Positions 31,121 to 42,227 of a stretch of 64,000 nucleotides of DNA are shown piece after piece. Each line of letters starts with the position of its first letter. The first letter of the stretch is position 1. The translations under genes were made by a program, and so were the position numbers. The notes beneath the pieces were generated by a model. That model saw nothing but the letters and a program-made list of their open reading frames with translations. It was not told where the DNA came from and made no database searches. Origin of the DNA: Acanthamoeba sp. SK_2022b (lineage: Eukaryota > Discosea > Longamoebia > Acanthamoebidae); NCBI GenBank assembly GCA_027943245.1, contig JANDJZ010000189.1, positions 1 to 64,000 of the forward strand, read 5' to 3'.

Positions 31121-34100
31121 TGAGGGGATGGATGGACGATGGCATTGAAGAGGGGCATGTACGAGCTTCTCGATCTCGCGCAAAAAGTCAGGAATGAGGA
31201 TTGCAAGGCCAGGTAGGGGAAGAGAGAAGAGCTGTGTACAGTTGCGCACGACCACCCACACCACCGAGCTGTGCGAGGCCAGACCCTGGGAGCAAAAGAA
31301 TCGCGAAAGGAAAATGAGCGCCTGTTTGTGGCACCGAGGCGAGTGAGTGTAGAGAGCGCACCATCTGGATGGCGCGATAGAAATGGGAGATGAGGTCGAT
31401 GTGCGGGGGCTTGTAGGTCTTGCGGGTGAAAAGTTTACAGAGAGTCGCATAGGCCGTGATCCGCCCGCGGTTGCGCTTCCTACGAACGGCAAGAGAGCAC
31501 ATCAACAGAGGCCACACACCTCGCGACCAATGCCGCACGCGCTGTGTCGTGGTGTGCGGTTGTGGGCATGTGCGTACTCGTCGACAGCCGAGGCTTCGAG
31601 AATCCAGGGAAGGAAGATCTGCTGCAAGGGGATGGGGGGCTCGGCGGTGATCTCCAGCCTGTCCTCGGCTTCGCACAAAAGGTCAACCACCTACAGCCAA
31701 CGTCGAGATTCACGTGAGATGATGATGGTAGTGCATGCGTGCTGGCTGATTCGACGCTGAGCGCGCGTGTACCTGACTGACGCAGCTAATGGCGGTGGAA
31801 AAGTTGGGCGGGTCCTTGATGTCGCACAGGTTGCCCAGGATGTCTGCTCTCGTTATCACTCCAATTAATTGTCTTCTTTCAAATGAAGGCAGGTGGGGAA
31901 CGCGTACGCAGGATGGTGTCCCACATGTTCTGGATGCTCTGTTGGGTCCACGTCATGGAGGTGAGGCGAACGTCCCTGGGCCTGTTGTCGACAACAATGG
32001 GAATGAGTGAATGAACGATCACAGCAGCGGAGCGTGGGAGGGTCGGGGCGAACCGCATGGGGGTGGCCGCGACGCCGGTGGACGAGGAGGAAGTGAGGAA
32101 GGGCTTCTCCTTTTTCTTGTCGTCGCCGGCCTCGGACTCCTTCTCCTTGCTGTCCTCGGCTTCCTCGGCCACGTTGCCTTTCTTCTTCTTGGGCTCGGGC
32201 GTGACGGGCTTGGGGTAGGCGTGCTCGATAAGGATATAAGTCAGCTGCAGCACCTTTTCCTCCCACTGCGTCAGCGTGGCCTTCCAGTTGACCAGCGTCG
32301 CCAGTTTGACGCTGAAGTCCTGCCACATAGCCTCTGTCGTCACTTCCGACCGGATCCACACCAGGAACAGCGACTGGCGGTTTGGAAGGGAGGGGAGGAA
32401 GCGGTCAGGCAAGCAAACGCCTCAGTGTTGTGGGCCACCACCAAGCCAGGGCTGAGAGGCCCACCTGGAGCATGATGTCGGCGACGTTGTTGGTGGGCGC
32501 CACGGAATCGAGAGCGAAAGGCGAGGTGGAGATGAGCAGCTCGTGGGTGGTGTCGAGCATAGTCTGCTGCAGGAACACCCACGTGTCGGTGAAGAGAAAG
32601 CGCGAGAGTTCGAGCGGGAAGGAAGTGTAGATGTTGAGCAGCTCCTTGATGAGGAACGCATGACGCTCGAATTGCTCCAACGTCTTGGAAGAGATGAAGA
32701 ATATGCGCGACAGGTTGTCGATGAATTTCTGGGTTTTGCATCACCATCGTCATACACCATCCGGGTATCAAGACCTGTCAGCATCACCCTCAACATCGCG
32801 ATCAAAATGGCGCGACGCCGCAGTGTACCTTCCAGTACTGCTGCCTCCACTCATCGGTGACCTTGATCTTGACGGGCGAAATGGACTGCGCGCCCGCGAT
32901 GACAAAGAGACTCGTTAACCCCGGCATGTTTAAACTATTTGGCGGAGTTATTTACGTGAAAAGAAAGCTCGGGGAGGCATACGAGGAGGATGTTCTTGAA
33001 GATGTCCATCGACTGTTTGATGATGACGTGCTGCCCAATTGGCAGACGGCAGGCCTGGCGAGAGATCTCCATCATGAGAGGACCTGTACGCACCATACGA
33101 CCGGCATGAACAACGAATCATGTTTGGGGGGAGGGTGCGAGCATACCGTTGGTGTTGTTCCAGATGATGGGGTTGAACGCCATATCGTCGGTCCAAATTG
33201 CGATCTGCTCGATGAGCGCGGCGAGGATCTCGGCGGGGCAGCCCTCCTCGAAGCGTTTCTCTGTTCGCATCCACTCGGGTAAGTCAACTCACACCTTTCG
33301 CAACGTGAGGGAGTGGGGAACAGCGACCATCAATGCTCTCGATAATGCCCAGCTCGAGAGAAATGCTGGGGAAGAACAGGCTGAAGTAGCTCTGTTTCCA
33401 CAGCTCGAACCAGAACTCGAACTTGCCCATCCTATTAGTACAATGCCCCACGAAGAAAGAATGTTTGCTTAAGCGTGAGTGCTGCGCTCGAGTTCAACCT
33501 ACAGTCTTTCGCATGGGTGATTAGATGTGCGGCGAGATGGTTGAGGAGAGGGCGCTTGACCTTTCGGGGCGGGAGATGAACTCGAAGTAGTATTTGGTGA
33601 GCTCTACGGCGTCGCTGCGGGTGGGGCTCTGGAGGCCGGGAGCGAGACACGCCATTTCGGGCGACGAGGCAAAGGAGGGGTCGGCTCGCTTTCGCTTGTC
33701 CTCGCGCTCGCGCTCCTTCTCCGACAGCCGGTTCTCGTTCTTCTCCTCCTCCGGTCGCAGGAAGAACGGCTCGTAGATGATTGCCGCAGCAAACTTATTA
33801 ACCTAGAAAATAGAGTATCAATGTTACAAAAGCACGTAGCAAACTTAAATCATCATAAACTGCACAAAAAACAGCAAACACATACCTGCTCCTCCATTTG
33901 TTCACCGAGCACTTCCATGAAGGTGAGTAGCAGGTCCAAGCCATCTTTGCGAACGCACTGCTTGTTGTGTTCGTTAAGGCAGCTGTCCATCACACGACCT
34001 GAGGAGTGGAGAGTGAGCAGGCGAGGAGGGATAGATGGTTGCAAGAAAGGAGGAATGGCAATAGTACTCAAGTTGGCGTACTGCCATTTCTTCCTGATCT

Positions 34101-34603
34101 GCGGAGAGAGGAGCAGGATGAACTGCTTGAGCACGGCGATCACCGACTGCACATTGGGTATGTGCTGCTTCTTTTCTGTCCCGTTTCCACAGACCGCAAC
34201 CCGAGTAACATGTGCACACAAACGTGTAAAAACAAAGCGCGCCTGGGGAGGGAGGGAGCAAGGGCACACGAACCCTTCTTCTGGGAGGACTCGAGATCGG
34301 CGAAACGAGCGAGCAGCACGGCAAAGATCTGTTCATACTTTTCGACAAAGAATGCTTTCACCTCCTCTTTGGTTCCGCTCTCTGTTGCAGTTACAGTGTG
34401 ATTTGATAATAAATAATTAAAACACTGGCGTAACTATTAAATGTGGGAACATTTTCAAACAAAATGACAAAGCTGAATTGAAAGTTGCGGGGGGCACCAA
34501 TGAAGGCGACAAGGGATTTGAAGCGCTTGGCGGGCTTCTCTTTTTCCTTCAGGAAGGTCTTTAGCTTGGTCTGCGCCTTTTGCGACAGTGATGCGGCGCT
34601 CAT
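26776..34603 (-). CDS. Ral GTPase-activating protein alpha-like (RalGAP/tuberin family, about 1,700 aa, about 32 exons)
   Basis: The C-terminal Rap/Ran-GAP domain is encoded from about 27,880 to 26,900: VGLIYVKEGQNHQHEIL, YSDFVQSLGW, GFLGGLDR, then KKRHVGNDAVHIVWTENKR, FNDVHIVVYPMANGLYKIQV and FGPLQDGMIVNK. The asparagine of HVGND is the catalytic Asn thumb of this GAP class. HIVWTENKRDY and IVVYPM are especially RalGAP-alpha-like. The long helical N-terminal part (MSAASLSQKAQTKLKTFLKE from 34,603, ALIEQIAIWTDDMAFNPIIW, NMWDTIL and many more exons) matches the tuberin-type scaffold that binds a beta subunit. Expected role: GTP hydrolysis on Ral/Rheb-like GTPases. About 32 coding blocks are recognisable, but I did not fix every splice site. 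Several introns carry GT repeats and one an 8-bp minisatellite. Confidence 0.92.
27212..27254. repeat. (GT)n microsatellite in RalGAP intron
   Basis: About 21 GT units between the last two coding blocks of the RalGAP gene. On the coding strand it is an AC/CA tract. Confidence 0.95.
27917..28027. repeat. 8-bp minisatellite (GGCGTGGT), about 14 copies
   Basis: Fourteen near-perfect copies of GGCGTGGT in an intron of the RalGAP gene, between the exon ending in ELDKVNA and the exon beginning REVAKVGLIYV. It is G-rich on the plus strand, with paired-G tracts. Confidence 0.97.
31075..31119. repeat. (GT)n microsatellite in RalGAP intron
   Basis: About 22 GT units in a second intron of the RalGAP gene. 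Confidence 0.95.
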
Positions 34604-34870
34604 CTTCTCGGTGATTTAATCACGGAAGAGATTGTGGTCCTCAACTGGCGCAATAAAATAATACAAACTCCTAACCTTATCGTTCGCTCCTTGACGTAGG
34701 AACCTGTCCGTGCTGAGCCAACAATAAATAGATAAAAAGAAAATCAAGCCACTGTTCGGGCCTCGTGGGTATCCAACGCGCTTCCTGCCGACACGTTAAT
34801 TACACCCCGCTCTCATTGGTACCGCGCTTCCTGCCGCAAGGTTTATTAGAATGCGCATGCACAACCAGCT
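34604..34870. promoter_or_regulatory. RalGAP promoter region
   Basis: Upstream of the RalGAP start codon. It still has normal CpG content; the CpG-poor repeat island begins just beyond. No named motif. Confidence 0.4.
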
Positions 34871-35318
34871 TTATTGGACTTTGATTTTTATGCATTCGCA
34901 CTAATAGGGCAGTGCCTTTTTTCATAATTACCAGAACTGATCATTTCTGACTACTTCAGTAAGGAATAGGGCCAGATTGATTACCTTAAACTGGTGGACT
35001 AAAGCAGAGGTTCAGAAAAAAGTAACAATGTCACTGTAATAACATGGATCCATGTAGTGCCCTAGGAGGTGGCATAGGAGTGTTTGCACCAGCAGTGATT
35101 GTTAAGTCCACCTTGCCAATCCCAGAAACCAGCCTCTATTATCTAATAAAAGGTCCAGTCATTTTAAATTGATTTTGATTTAAAGATTTAGCTAGGTTCT
35201 CATGTACCAGCACCAACTTGATGCCATAGTGCTTCAATCATTGATGATACTCACCAGGTTGTGAGGTCACAATCATCAGCGTACTCTCATTGTCACAGTA
35301 GATCAGCATTCAACTCAC
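34870..35318. repeat. CpG-poor repeat sequence with a TIR-like fragment
   Basis: Contains, near 35,007-35,032, a copy of the TIR end (CAGAGG-TTCAGAAAAAAGTAACAATG). At 35,151-35,185 it has a segment shared with the 20.6-kb island. No gene. The expected 3' LTR of the Copia element is not found here. Confidence 0.6.
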
Positions 35319-35595
35319 TCAATCAAGTCCTAAGTCATTGTAGAAGTGGCTTAGGAAGATTGTGTGCTTGATAGCTATGGCCAGCACATTGAGTTTGGCC
35401 TCAGCAGTCAATGTAGCTATGCAGGATTGGTTCTTCACTCTCCAGTAGACCAGGCCACCTGCAATCATGTAGAGGATGCCAGACATTGACTTGCACATAG
35501 TCTTGTCTCTGGCCCAGTCCACATCTGAGAAGCCTCTGGTCATAAGGCCACTCATGTCTGGCATGTATCATATCACCAGCTCTTGCATGCCACAC
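35319..35595 (-). pseudogene. Copia RNase H fragment
   Basis: The fragment GFSDVDWARDKTMCKSMSGI followed by LVYWRVKNQSCIATLTAEAK aligns with the Copia RNase H active-site region (consensus D-A-D-W, SKKQ, STAEAE). Several residues look like CpG-decay substitutions. Confidence 0.85.
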
Positions 35596-35732
35596 AAGTA
35601 CCTGAATAAGTGTTTCACCATGGCCCAGTGTTCCCCCCCATAGGCGTTCAGATGCCTACTGAGAACACATGTCACATACACAATGTCCAGTCACTAGGCC
35701 AAGGCAATGTAGTTGAGCCGCCCTATGGTAGA

Positions 35733-36560
35733 TCAATACAGGACGCCAACAAACTCCGGTGGTGTCTTCTCAAGTGTAGGGAGCTGGAGGCTGGGCTCCA
35801 TGGGCGTGCCAACTGCCTTCAAAGTTGCAAATCCAAAGTCATGTAGAAGTTCTTGTATCTTGCCTGCTTGACATAGTAGTATCAACCCATCTTCATCATC
35901 ACATATCACTTTGAGTGACAGGATTGAAGTTGTAATGCCTAGGTCAATCATCTTGAATCCATCATGTAGCACCTTCTTGATGCCTGGTACAAACCATTCT
36001 GGCATGTAGATCACACAGTCATCAACATAGACTGCTATGTAGACTGCATGCTTGCCCTCATACCAGATGTAGACACACAGGTTAGCACACATCAGCATGA
36101 ATCCTCTCATATGTAGATGCACATTGAGCATCCAGTTCCACTCAAGGGGTGCTTGTTTGAGTCCATAAAGACTCTTGCATAGTAGACAGACATGATCTGG
36201 TCACCCCTTGTCCACAAAGCCCTCAGGTTGGCACACATAGTTTTCTTCAGGAAGGGTGGCATTGAGGAACACTGTAGTTACATCCATCTGATGGCCTGCA
36301 TAGCCAGCCTGTATGGCTATCACAATGAGTACCTGTAGGTGCTCAAGACATACTACCAGTGTGAACATCTCATCAAAGTCTACCCCATAGACTTGAGTGA
36401 AGCCTCTCACTATCCAATGGGCTTTGAACCAGTCAATTGAGCCATCCACATGATGCTTGACCTTGAATAGCCACTTGGTGTCAATGATCTTCCTCCTGGC
36501 AGGTGGGGGTACCAGTTCAAACATACCATTCATCATTATCGCGTTGTACTCATCACACAT
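35733..36560 (-). pseudogene. Copia reverse transcriptase fragments
   Basis: Two open blocks. The upstream one (36,560-36,201) has IIDTKWLFKVKHHVDGSIDW, GFTQVYGVDFDEMF and HQMDVTTVFLNATLPEE. The downstream one (36,131-35,733) has YIAVYVDDCVIYMPEW with the catalytic YVDD. They are typical Copia RT fingers and palm, separated by a stop/frameshift near 36,190. Confidence 0.88.
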
Positions 36561-36884
36561 GGCAGCTTTCCAGTCTTCAGCATAGCGTGCAACAAGGCAA
36601 CAGCTTCAATGCACGTTGATGGGATCTTGATGCTATTCTCACCCTGGTACAGCTTGTCCTCTCTTGCTACACAGGCATGAAACTCTTGAGTAGAGTTTGG
36701 GTGCTGTCCTCGTGCATGCTGGCAGCTTCTTGGGTGTGGGCCACATTCTGTCACACCACAGTATTGGCGCAAGTTTCTTCTTGCTGGTCATCTCACATCC
36801 TCCGTCGTCCTGCTCTTTGTCTGATGGGGTCGCATCCTCTGCTTGGCTGGGGTTGCTGGTCTCTTCTACCTTGCTGGCCAGTTC

Positions 36885-37186
36885 TTTTCTTGATCCTTGG
36901 CTTCCTCTTTGATGGGTCCTTGATGAAGGGCAACCAGTTCAGGTTCATTGTGGCAAATTTCCACCCTGGTCATGGGTGGCAATGGCAGCAGTACAGCAAG
37001 CACTAGGTCCACATCCAGGTCTTGTATGTTGATTGGCTCCTTGCTGGGGCCTTCTGGAACATTAAATATCACATCTCTCATCTCTAACACTTTATTTTCA
37101 ATCAGGATTCAGTGGTAGATTCTGAGGCATGTTCAATCTGCCAGCTTGCTTCTACCTACTGGGTTGGTGAGCACCTTGACACGCTG
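36885..37186 (-). repeat. tandem duplication unit A inside the Copia element
   Basis: 302 bp matching the next 331 bp, with about 30 bp deleted near its right end. It encodes the spacer after the integrase core (DVIFNVPEGPSKEPINIQDL). Decayed CpG sites read CA on the plus strand. Confidence 0.9.
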
Positions 37187-37517
37187 TTTTCTTGATCGTT
37201 GGCTTCCTCTTTGATGGGTCCTTGATGAAGGGTGACTGGTTTGGTTTGTTGTGGTGAATTTCTGCCCTGGTTGTGGGTGGCAATGGTGGTGGTACAGTGA
37301 GTGCTAGGTCCATGTCTGGGTCTTGTATGTTGATTGGCTCCTTGCTGGGGCCTTCTGGAATGTTAAATATTACATCTCTTGTCTCTAATGCTTTATTTTT
37401 GATCAGGATTAGGTGGTGTGAGGTGTCTGCTTGTGCCAGGCCAAGGTAGATTCTGAGGTGTGTTTGATCTGCCAGCTTGCTTCTACCTACTGGGTTGGTG
37501 AGCACCTTGACACGCTG
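37187..37517 (-). repeat. tandem duplication unit B inside the Copia element
   Basis: 331 bp, the fuller copy (DVIFNIPEGPSKEPINIQDP). At the positions where unit A reads CA, this copy reads TG on the plus strand. Both copies end in the same GACACGCTG. Confidence 0.9.
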
Positions 37518-38239
37518 ACCAAACCTGTGTAGGTGACTGATGTCTACATGTGATTTGCTCTTGTTGGACCACTGGCTGAGTGGGGTGTTGAAGTTGTTGG
37601 CTGTTGTTGGTAGCTGATTGTTGATTGCGCAGGCTGTGAGTGTGGCTTCTCCCCAGTACTTTGGTGCATGTCTGTGTCTTGAAGCATACACCTGACCATC
37701 TCTAGTAGTGTGTGGTTGAAGTGTTCTGCCACTCCATTGTGCTTGGGCGTGCTCCCTTGTGGTTGAACATGCTGCCTCCTGAGCAGTTGATCTGTACCTT
37801 GTTCCCCATCACCATGGCCATGGAGATGAGGTTCTTTGTGAGTCCTGGCGTGTACAGTACTCTTGCAAATGTCACTGTCTCCTTGACTCTGTCCACCTGC
37901 ATGTTTGTGTGTACAACTCTGAGCCCTTCGATCCTGCACTTGAAGTGTTTGCTGAGCAGTAGACTCTGCCCTTTGGCCTTGAGACTGATGTAGTTGTGTA
38001 ACCAGTCCTTCCTGCATGTAATGTGTGCAGTTGCTCTGGAGTCCAAGTACCAGTAGTCTTTGGACTCTGTGATGGCTAGTACTTGCTTGGTCGCTGAGAG
38101 AACGGTCTCTTCTCTTGCTCTGATACTTTGCTGGCCGCTTCCCTCTTCTCTGCCTGACCTCACTGCACTTGAAGCACTTACCAGTAAACTTTCTGGGTTT
38201 GCTGTTGGACTTTGTGTTGGAGTTTTGCTCCTGTTGTCC

Positions 38240-38866
38240 TCATGGTGCTTGGACAAAGTTAATGGTCTTGTGTGTTGCTGTCTTTGCAAAGTGGGTGGCC
38301 TTGTGCTGGAATAGTAGCTGCTTGGCCTCTCCATAGTTCATTTCTCTCACGCTCTTGATGATGGTCTGTATGGACTTGTACTCCTCCAGGAGTCCATTGA
38401 GCATGATTGTGAGTGCCAGGTTCTTGTCTACCTTGTAGTCCTGACCTGCCAGGTCCTTCATGGCCTTGTCTAGCTGCCTGAAGTACGTGTCCAAGGTCTC
38501 TCTGGGCTTGTATTGCATCTTCAAGTAGTGCTTGAGGTAGAGTGTGCAGTACCCTGTAGTCTTTGGTGTGAGCTGCTCATTGAGTGCCTTCAGCATCTCC
38601 CTTGGGTCCTTGAGGTGCGAGCATATCGACCTGAACAGTGTATCCAGACACAAAATGATAAAGCCAGCCGCCTGCTGCATTCTCATTTGTCTGTCAATGT
38701 CTCCATTGTTGGCCTTCCCCTTGCCCATGCCTCCAGGCTGGTTGATGAATGCAACATCCCACAGGTTCCATGAGATCAAGATGAACTCAAGCTCCTCATG
38801 CCAGGTGCGGTACTTGGTGACCAATCAGAGTACATATCTCTTGGTGACTTCATAGTTACTCATCAT
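38240..38866 (-). pseudogene. Copia gag (UBN2-type) with in-frame stop
   Basis: The ATG at 38,866 or 38,863 opens MSNYEVTKRYVL, then a TGA (38,827-38,825). After it the same frame continues through YRTWHEELEFILISWNLWD, the helical Gag body and YKSIQTIIKSVREMNYGEAK. This is the standard Copia Gag pattern. The stop is explained by a CGA-to-TGA change. The CCHC zinc knuckle expected at the C-terminus is not recognisable. Confidence 0.82.
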
Positions 38867-38872
38867 GAGCGT

Positions 38873-38884
38873 GGGCCCATAACC
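38873..38884 (-). other. primer-binding site, half-tRNA type
   Basis: Minus-strand GGTTATGGGCCC directly after the LTR is complementary to the anticodon arm of initiator tRNA-Met (GGGCCCATAACC). This is the internal priming site used by Drosophila copia, not the usual tRNA 3' end. Confidence 0.8.
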
Positions 38885-38996
38885 TGTTGTGATGTACACT
38901 TTGTGGTGAAGAGTAAAGTGTGAAGTGAGAGAGAACAGGGTTCTCTCTGGTTTTATTACTGCTGAATATATTGTTGTAGACAGTTGTACTACAACA
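38885..38996 (-). repeat. 5' LTR, 112 bp, TGTTG...CAACA
   Basis: Bounded by the inverted pentamers TGTTG and CAACA and followed directly by the primer-binding site. It is very short for a Copia LTR. No second copy is found in the window, so the boundary is inferred from the terminal motifs. Confidence 0.65.
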
Positions 38997-41012
38997 TAAC
39001 TCCTAAAACTTAAGGCATGCCTAAATGTGCTAGGTGCTCATCAAGTCCTACCTCATTTGGTGTTCCAGAGTGACTGTTGATCTGAGTACCTTATTAGGTA
39101 ACTCACAACAAAAGCTTCATGCAGGCCTTGCCCCTATTGCTCACTTCTTGGCGCCCCTCTTGGCAAGGGTGGGTGCCTCCATCATGCTCACTGTTACCAA
39201 TGTTGCCCTTGCTCTCCTTGTCATGTTCCATTGCTTGTTGGGGGGGGGGGGCAATCCACCGCTGGCTCACTGCAGCGCTGTGCATTTGTTTTTGGTTTTC
39301 ACTGGGCGGAGGAGGATGGGAAGAAAGAAATATCAACATAAATGCATCATTTTATCTGCCAATCCGAAATGGCCCTGTTGCCACCAATAGCTAGCTTGCA
39401 CAGGTTCATGTGTTCTGCAGCTTAACTTGAAGTGACTGTGCTCATTTTGTTGAGGTTTTGTTTGCATCGCAGCTACCACAAAAACAGGAATAGGTTTTAA
39501 CTCCAAATCTCCCATTTGCCAAGATAAAATTACTTTTGGTGAAAATGCCAACTCATTTTTTGCAAAAGATAACAAGTGATTTTTAGACATGTGGAGGTCA
39601 CAGCAGTAATGGTGGTTCAGTAAAGATGTTGTTGTAAGAAGCAGTCAACAAGGTCAGTCTCCCAGCCCCCATCCCTTACTCCGTGATGAGCATTTAGATT
39701 TCATGAATTCTGCAGCAGCTCCATCATGGTGGCTGGTTACTGGTAAATGGTGCAAATCACAAACATACAACATTAACTGTCACCTTTAAGAAACATGACA
39801 GCTGTGTACCCAAATGCTGTTGCTGGCTCAATGGCTCTGCACTTTCATCATCTCCTTCACCTCTTACTGCTGCACTGTCATGCATGTGCAGGTGAGAGCT
39901 GCTGCATTGATGGCATGGCATCTAGGTTTTGCCAGTGCACCTCTGTCACCACAAAATGCCCACCATCTGGGCATGCATGCATACCAATGCTCATGCATCT
40001 GCTTCACCACAAAAATGGTTGCCATATGGTCATGTGTGGGCACATCACAACTGGCCATCTGGTCCTGTATGTGCATGTGGTGCTGATGGCCTTTTTGGGG
40101 TTTATGCTTGCCATACCATTGCATATGTGTATGCAATGCTCATGCACCTCTGTCACCACAAAAATGCCTGCCATCTGGTCATGTGTGGGCAGGTGATGAT
40201 GGTGGTCTTCTTGGCATTTCTCACTGCTCTACCATTGCGTATGTGTATGCAGTGCTCAAGCACCACCTTTACCATAAAAATGCTTGCTATCAGGTGTATT
40301 TTATCTTTATCTTTACAAGATGGGAGATTTGGAGTTAAAACCTATTTTGAGCTAAATCTTGAAATCAAAATCAATTTTAAAAAGCCTCTCCCTGTTTTGT
40401 TGTGGTTTTCACTGTGCTCTCGTTTTGTTGAAGTTTTGTTTGCGTTGCTGCTACCACAAAAACAGGAATACAGGAATGCAGGCCATTACAAAAGTATGTG
40501 TATGTTATGAAATGAATCTGTCTGTGGTGTGGCACTGCTCCTTGTAGAGCAAGTCCCCCGACAGGTTTGGGGCTCAAGTTAGCTTGTTCAGCAGTTGTGA
40601 TGTGTGGGAAAAGGGTCAAGCATGGGTCTCCCATCCTCCCCTCCACACAGAAAGATCTATTAGCCTCTATGTATGGATTTGTAATCTGCCTAAAGCTACT
40701 GGTCAGACCAACATGGATTTTTGAACAAGGTGCTTTCCCAAGAAGGAAAAGAACAACAGACAGGAAGGATGACACGTTCAAGCCTACACTGAGCTGTACC
40801 AGAAGTACATCAACTCATACATCATGCAAGAAATCATACTTCACCAGCTCCCCTAATACCAACATTGCTTGCCAACTGGCCTGGCCACTGTGTCTTCAAC
40901 CTACACGAAAATTGTATGGTGGTTATCCAGTATTTCGCTTCCTATTTTGCAGGTAGCTGAAAAGGCCAACCAACCAAATTGCACTGCCACAACAAAGCTT
41001 ATCCAAGCACAC
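38997..41012. repeat. CpG-poor dispersed and tandem repeats
   Basis: No gene. 39,740-39,935 is homologous to the flanks of the TIR element at 20.8 kb. 39,930-40,290 holds about three degenerate tandem units of roughly 120-130 bp carrying CACCACAAAAATG and ATATGTGTATGCA-type words. 39,430-39,478 recurs directly at 40,410-40,470. 39,492-39,520 recurs inverted at 40,318-40,345. These look like nested remnants of several element families. Confidence 0.7.
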
Positions 41013-42027
41013 CTACTCGTCTTGTGGTGGCTCGGTGGCGTCATCGGTGTCCTTGTGCCACATGTCGGCCTCCTGGCCGGTGACGAAGAGGACGCAGCCA
41101 TCGCTGATCATGCGCCGCACAATCCTAGCTATGTTATGTGCGTCGTCCTTGCCAGAGTGATGCGTCCCCTCGAGCGGGATATCCAGCTCGCGCAGCATGG
41201 TGGTCATTCCTGTACCCTAGTTGAGTGAACCAAGTTGCACGTGTGTATTGTGTGGCGGCCTCACCTGCAGGTGGTCGCCTGGTGTTGTAGAACTTATGGT
41301 AGACGGTCTTGATGTTAATCCACTGCTTCATGAATTGAGGCACAGGCAGGCTCAGCAGCTCGCAGTTACGCGGCAGCATGTGCTTGAAGTCCCAGTCACC
41401 GCATGTAACGAAAGCGAATGGGAAGGACGAATCGTCGCCTAACATACTCTTCTCCTCCAACCACCGCTCAAGGTCGCCCAGCGCCGTTGACAGGTCCACC
41501 GCTTTCTCTCTCCAGGCCTTCTCCATTTGTAATACCAAGACAGTGTGTGTGTGAAGGAGATGAGAACAGCACCAGGAGCGCGAAGGGAGGGGCAAAGACC
41601 TCTGCTAGGCCCATAGCGCCGTATTTGGCATCCACATAGCGCTGCACCACAGAGGGAGTGATCCGCTGCGGCCGGCAGAAGCGATGGAAGCTGTCCTCGA
41701 CCTGCCCGTATGTTAGCTCGATAAAACGTCGGCAACATGGCGGAGACAGGGTACCTGTAGGGTAGTGCAGTTGAGGAGAGTGACTGGGAGCTCAGTTATC
41801 TCGTATTCGTTCTGGCCCTCCCCTGATACCTCGCGGCAGGCCTCAAGGTCGAGCACGCAGAGGTAGCTCCAGGGTTGCTTGTTTTCCTCTTTCTCTTCCT
41901 CTTCCTCTTCTTCATCATCGCTTTCATGGGCCTTCTTTCGTTCTTCGTCGTCGAGTTCGGCAAACAACTCGTCTTCCAGCGACGCGCCAAAGCGTGGCTG
42001 CAGCATCTGCCACGACGGGGTGTTCAT
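41013..42027 (-). CDS. ERI1-type 3'-5' exoribonuclease (DEDDh, 275 aa, 4 exons)
   Basis: Blocks 42027-41755, 41701-41600, 41520-41265 and 41209-41013 join in phase. DEDDh motifs are in order: ExoI VLDLEACREV (D and E), ExoII CGDWDFKHML (D), ExoIII HHSGKDDAHNIARIV (H and D). The core EYEITELPVTLLN, FHRFCRPQRITPSV, LPVPQFMKQWINIKTVYHKF fits the ERI1/Snipper family, which trims structured RNA 3' ends such as histone mRNA, 5.8S rRNA and small RNAs. An acidic, disordered N-terminal segment (residues about 20-45, a run of Asp/Glu) precedes the catalytic fold; there is no SAP domain. The third-exon acceptor was set by phase. It is head to head with the CM1 gene, 200 bp between starts. Confidence 0.9.
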
Positions 42028-42227
42028 GTTTTCGCAACGGCGACAAGGTTGCGCTGCCGTGGCTGGGCCTGCTTTTGCGTCCCCGTTAGGGGAATCGTGG
42101 CCAGGAAAGCCAACAGAACCTGCGATGCCAGGATAAAGCTGGCCAACACCCTTTGGTTTTCGCGCCTTTTTGTTGAGTCCCCAACTGTGTTGTTGGCTGC
42201 GCAGACGGCTACCTTTTGGCCACAAGC
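42028..42227. promoter_or_regulatory. divergent promoter between ERI1-like and CM1 genes
   Basis: The 200 bp between opposite start codons hold both promoters. GC-rich; no named motif. Confidence 0.45.

Larger units (their letters stand above)
35319..38996 (-). mobile_element. decayed Ty1/Copia-type LTR retrotransposon
   Basis: On the minus strand the order is 5' LTR (38,996-38,885), primer-binding site, gag (38,866-38,240), protease and GAG-pre-integrase (about 38,250-37,700), integrase end (37,691-37,150), reverse transcriptase (36,560-35,733) and RNase H (35,595-35,319). This PR-INT-RT-RH order is diagnostic of Copia. The frames are broken by stops and frameshifts, the protease DSG motif reads DSR, and there is an internal 0.3-kb tandem duplication. 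The RT catalytic YVDD is intact. No 3' LTR is visible, so the element is truncated past RNase H. It cannot be autonomous. Confidence 0.9.

Noticed and set aside
39034..40510. Cys/His-rich frames (100-190 codons) in the 39-40.5-kb repeats
   Set aside because: They arise from repeated CAC/TGT words of the tandem repeat; copies shift frame between units and no zinc-finger spacing is kept.
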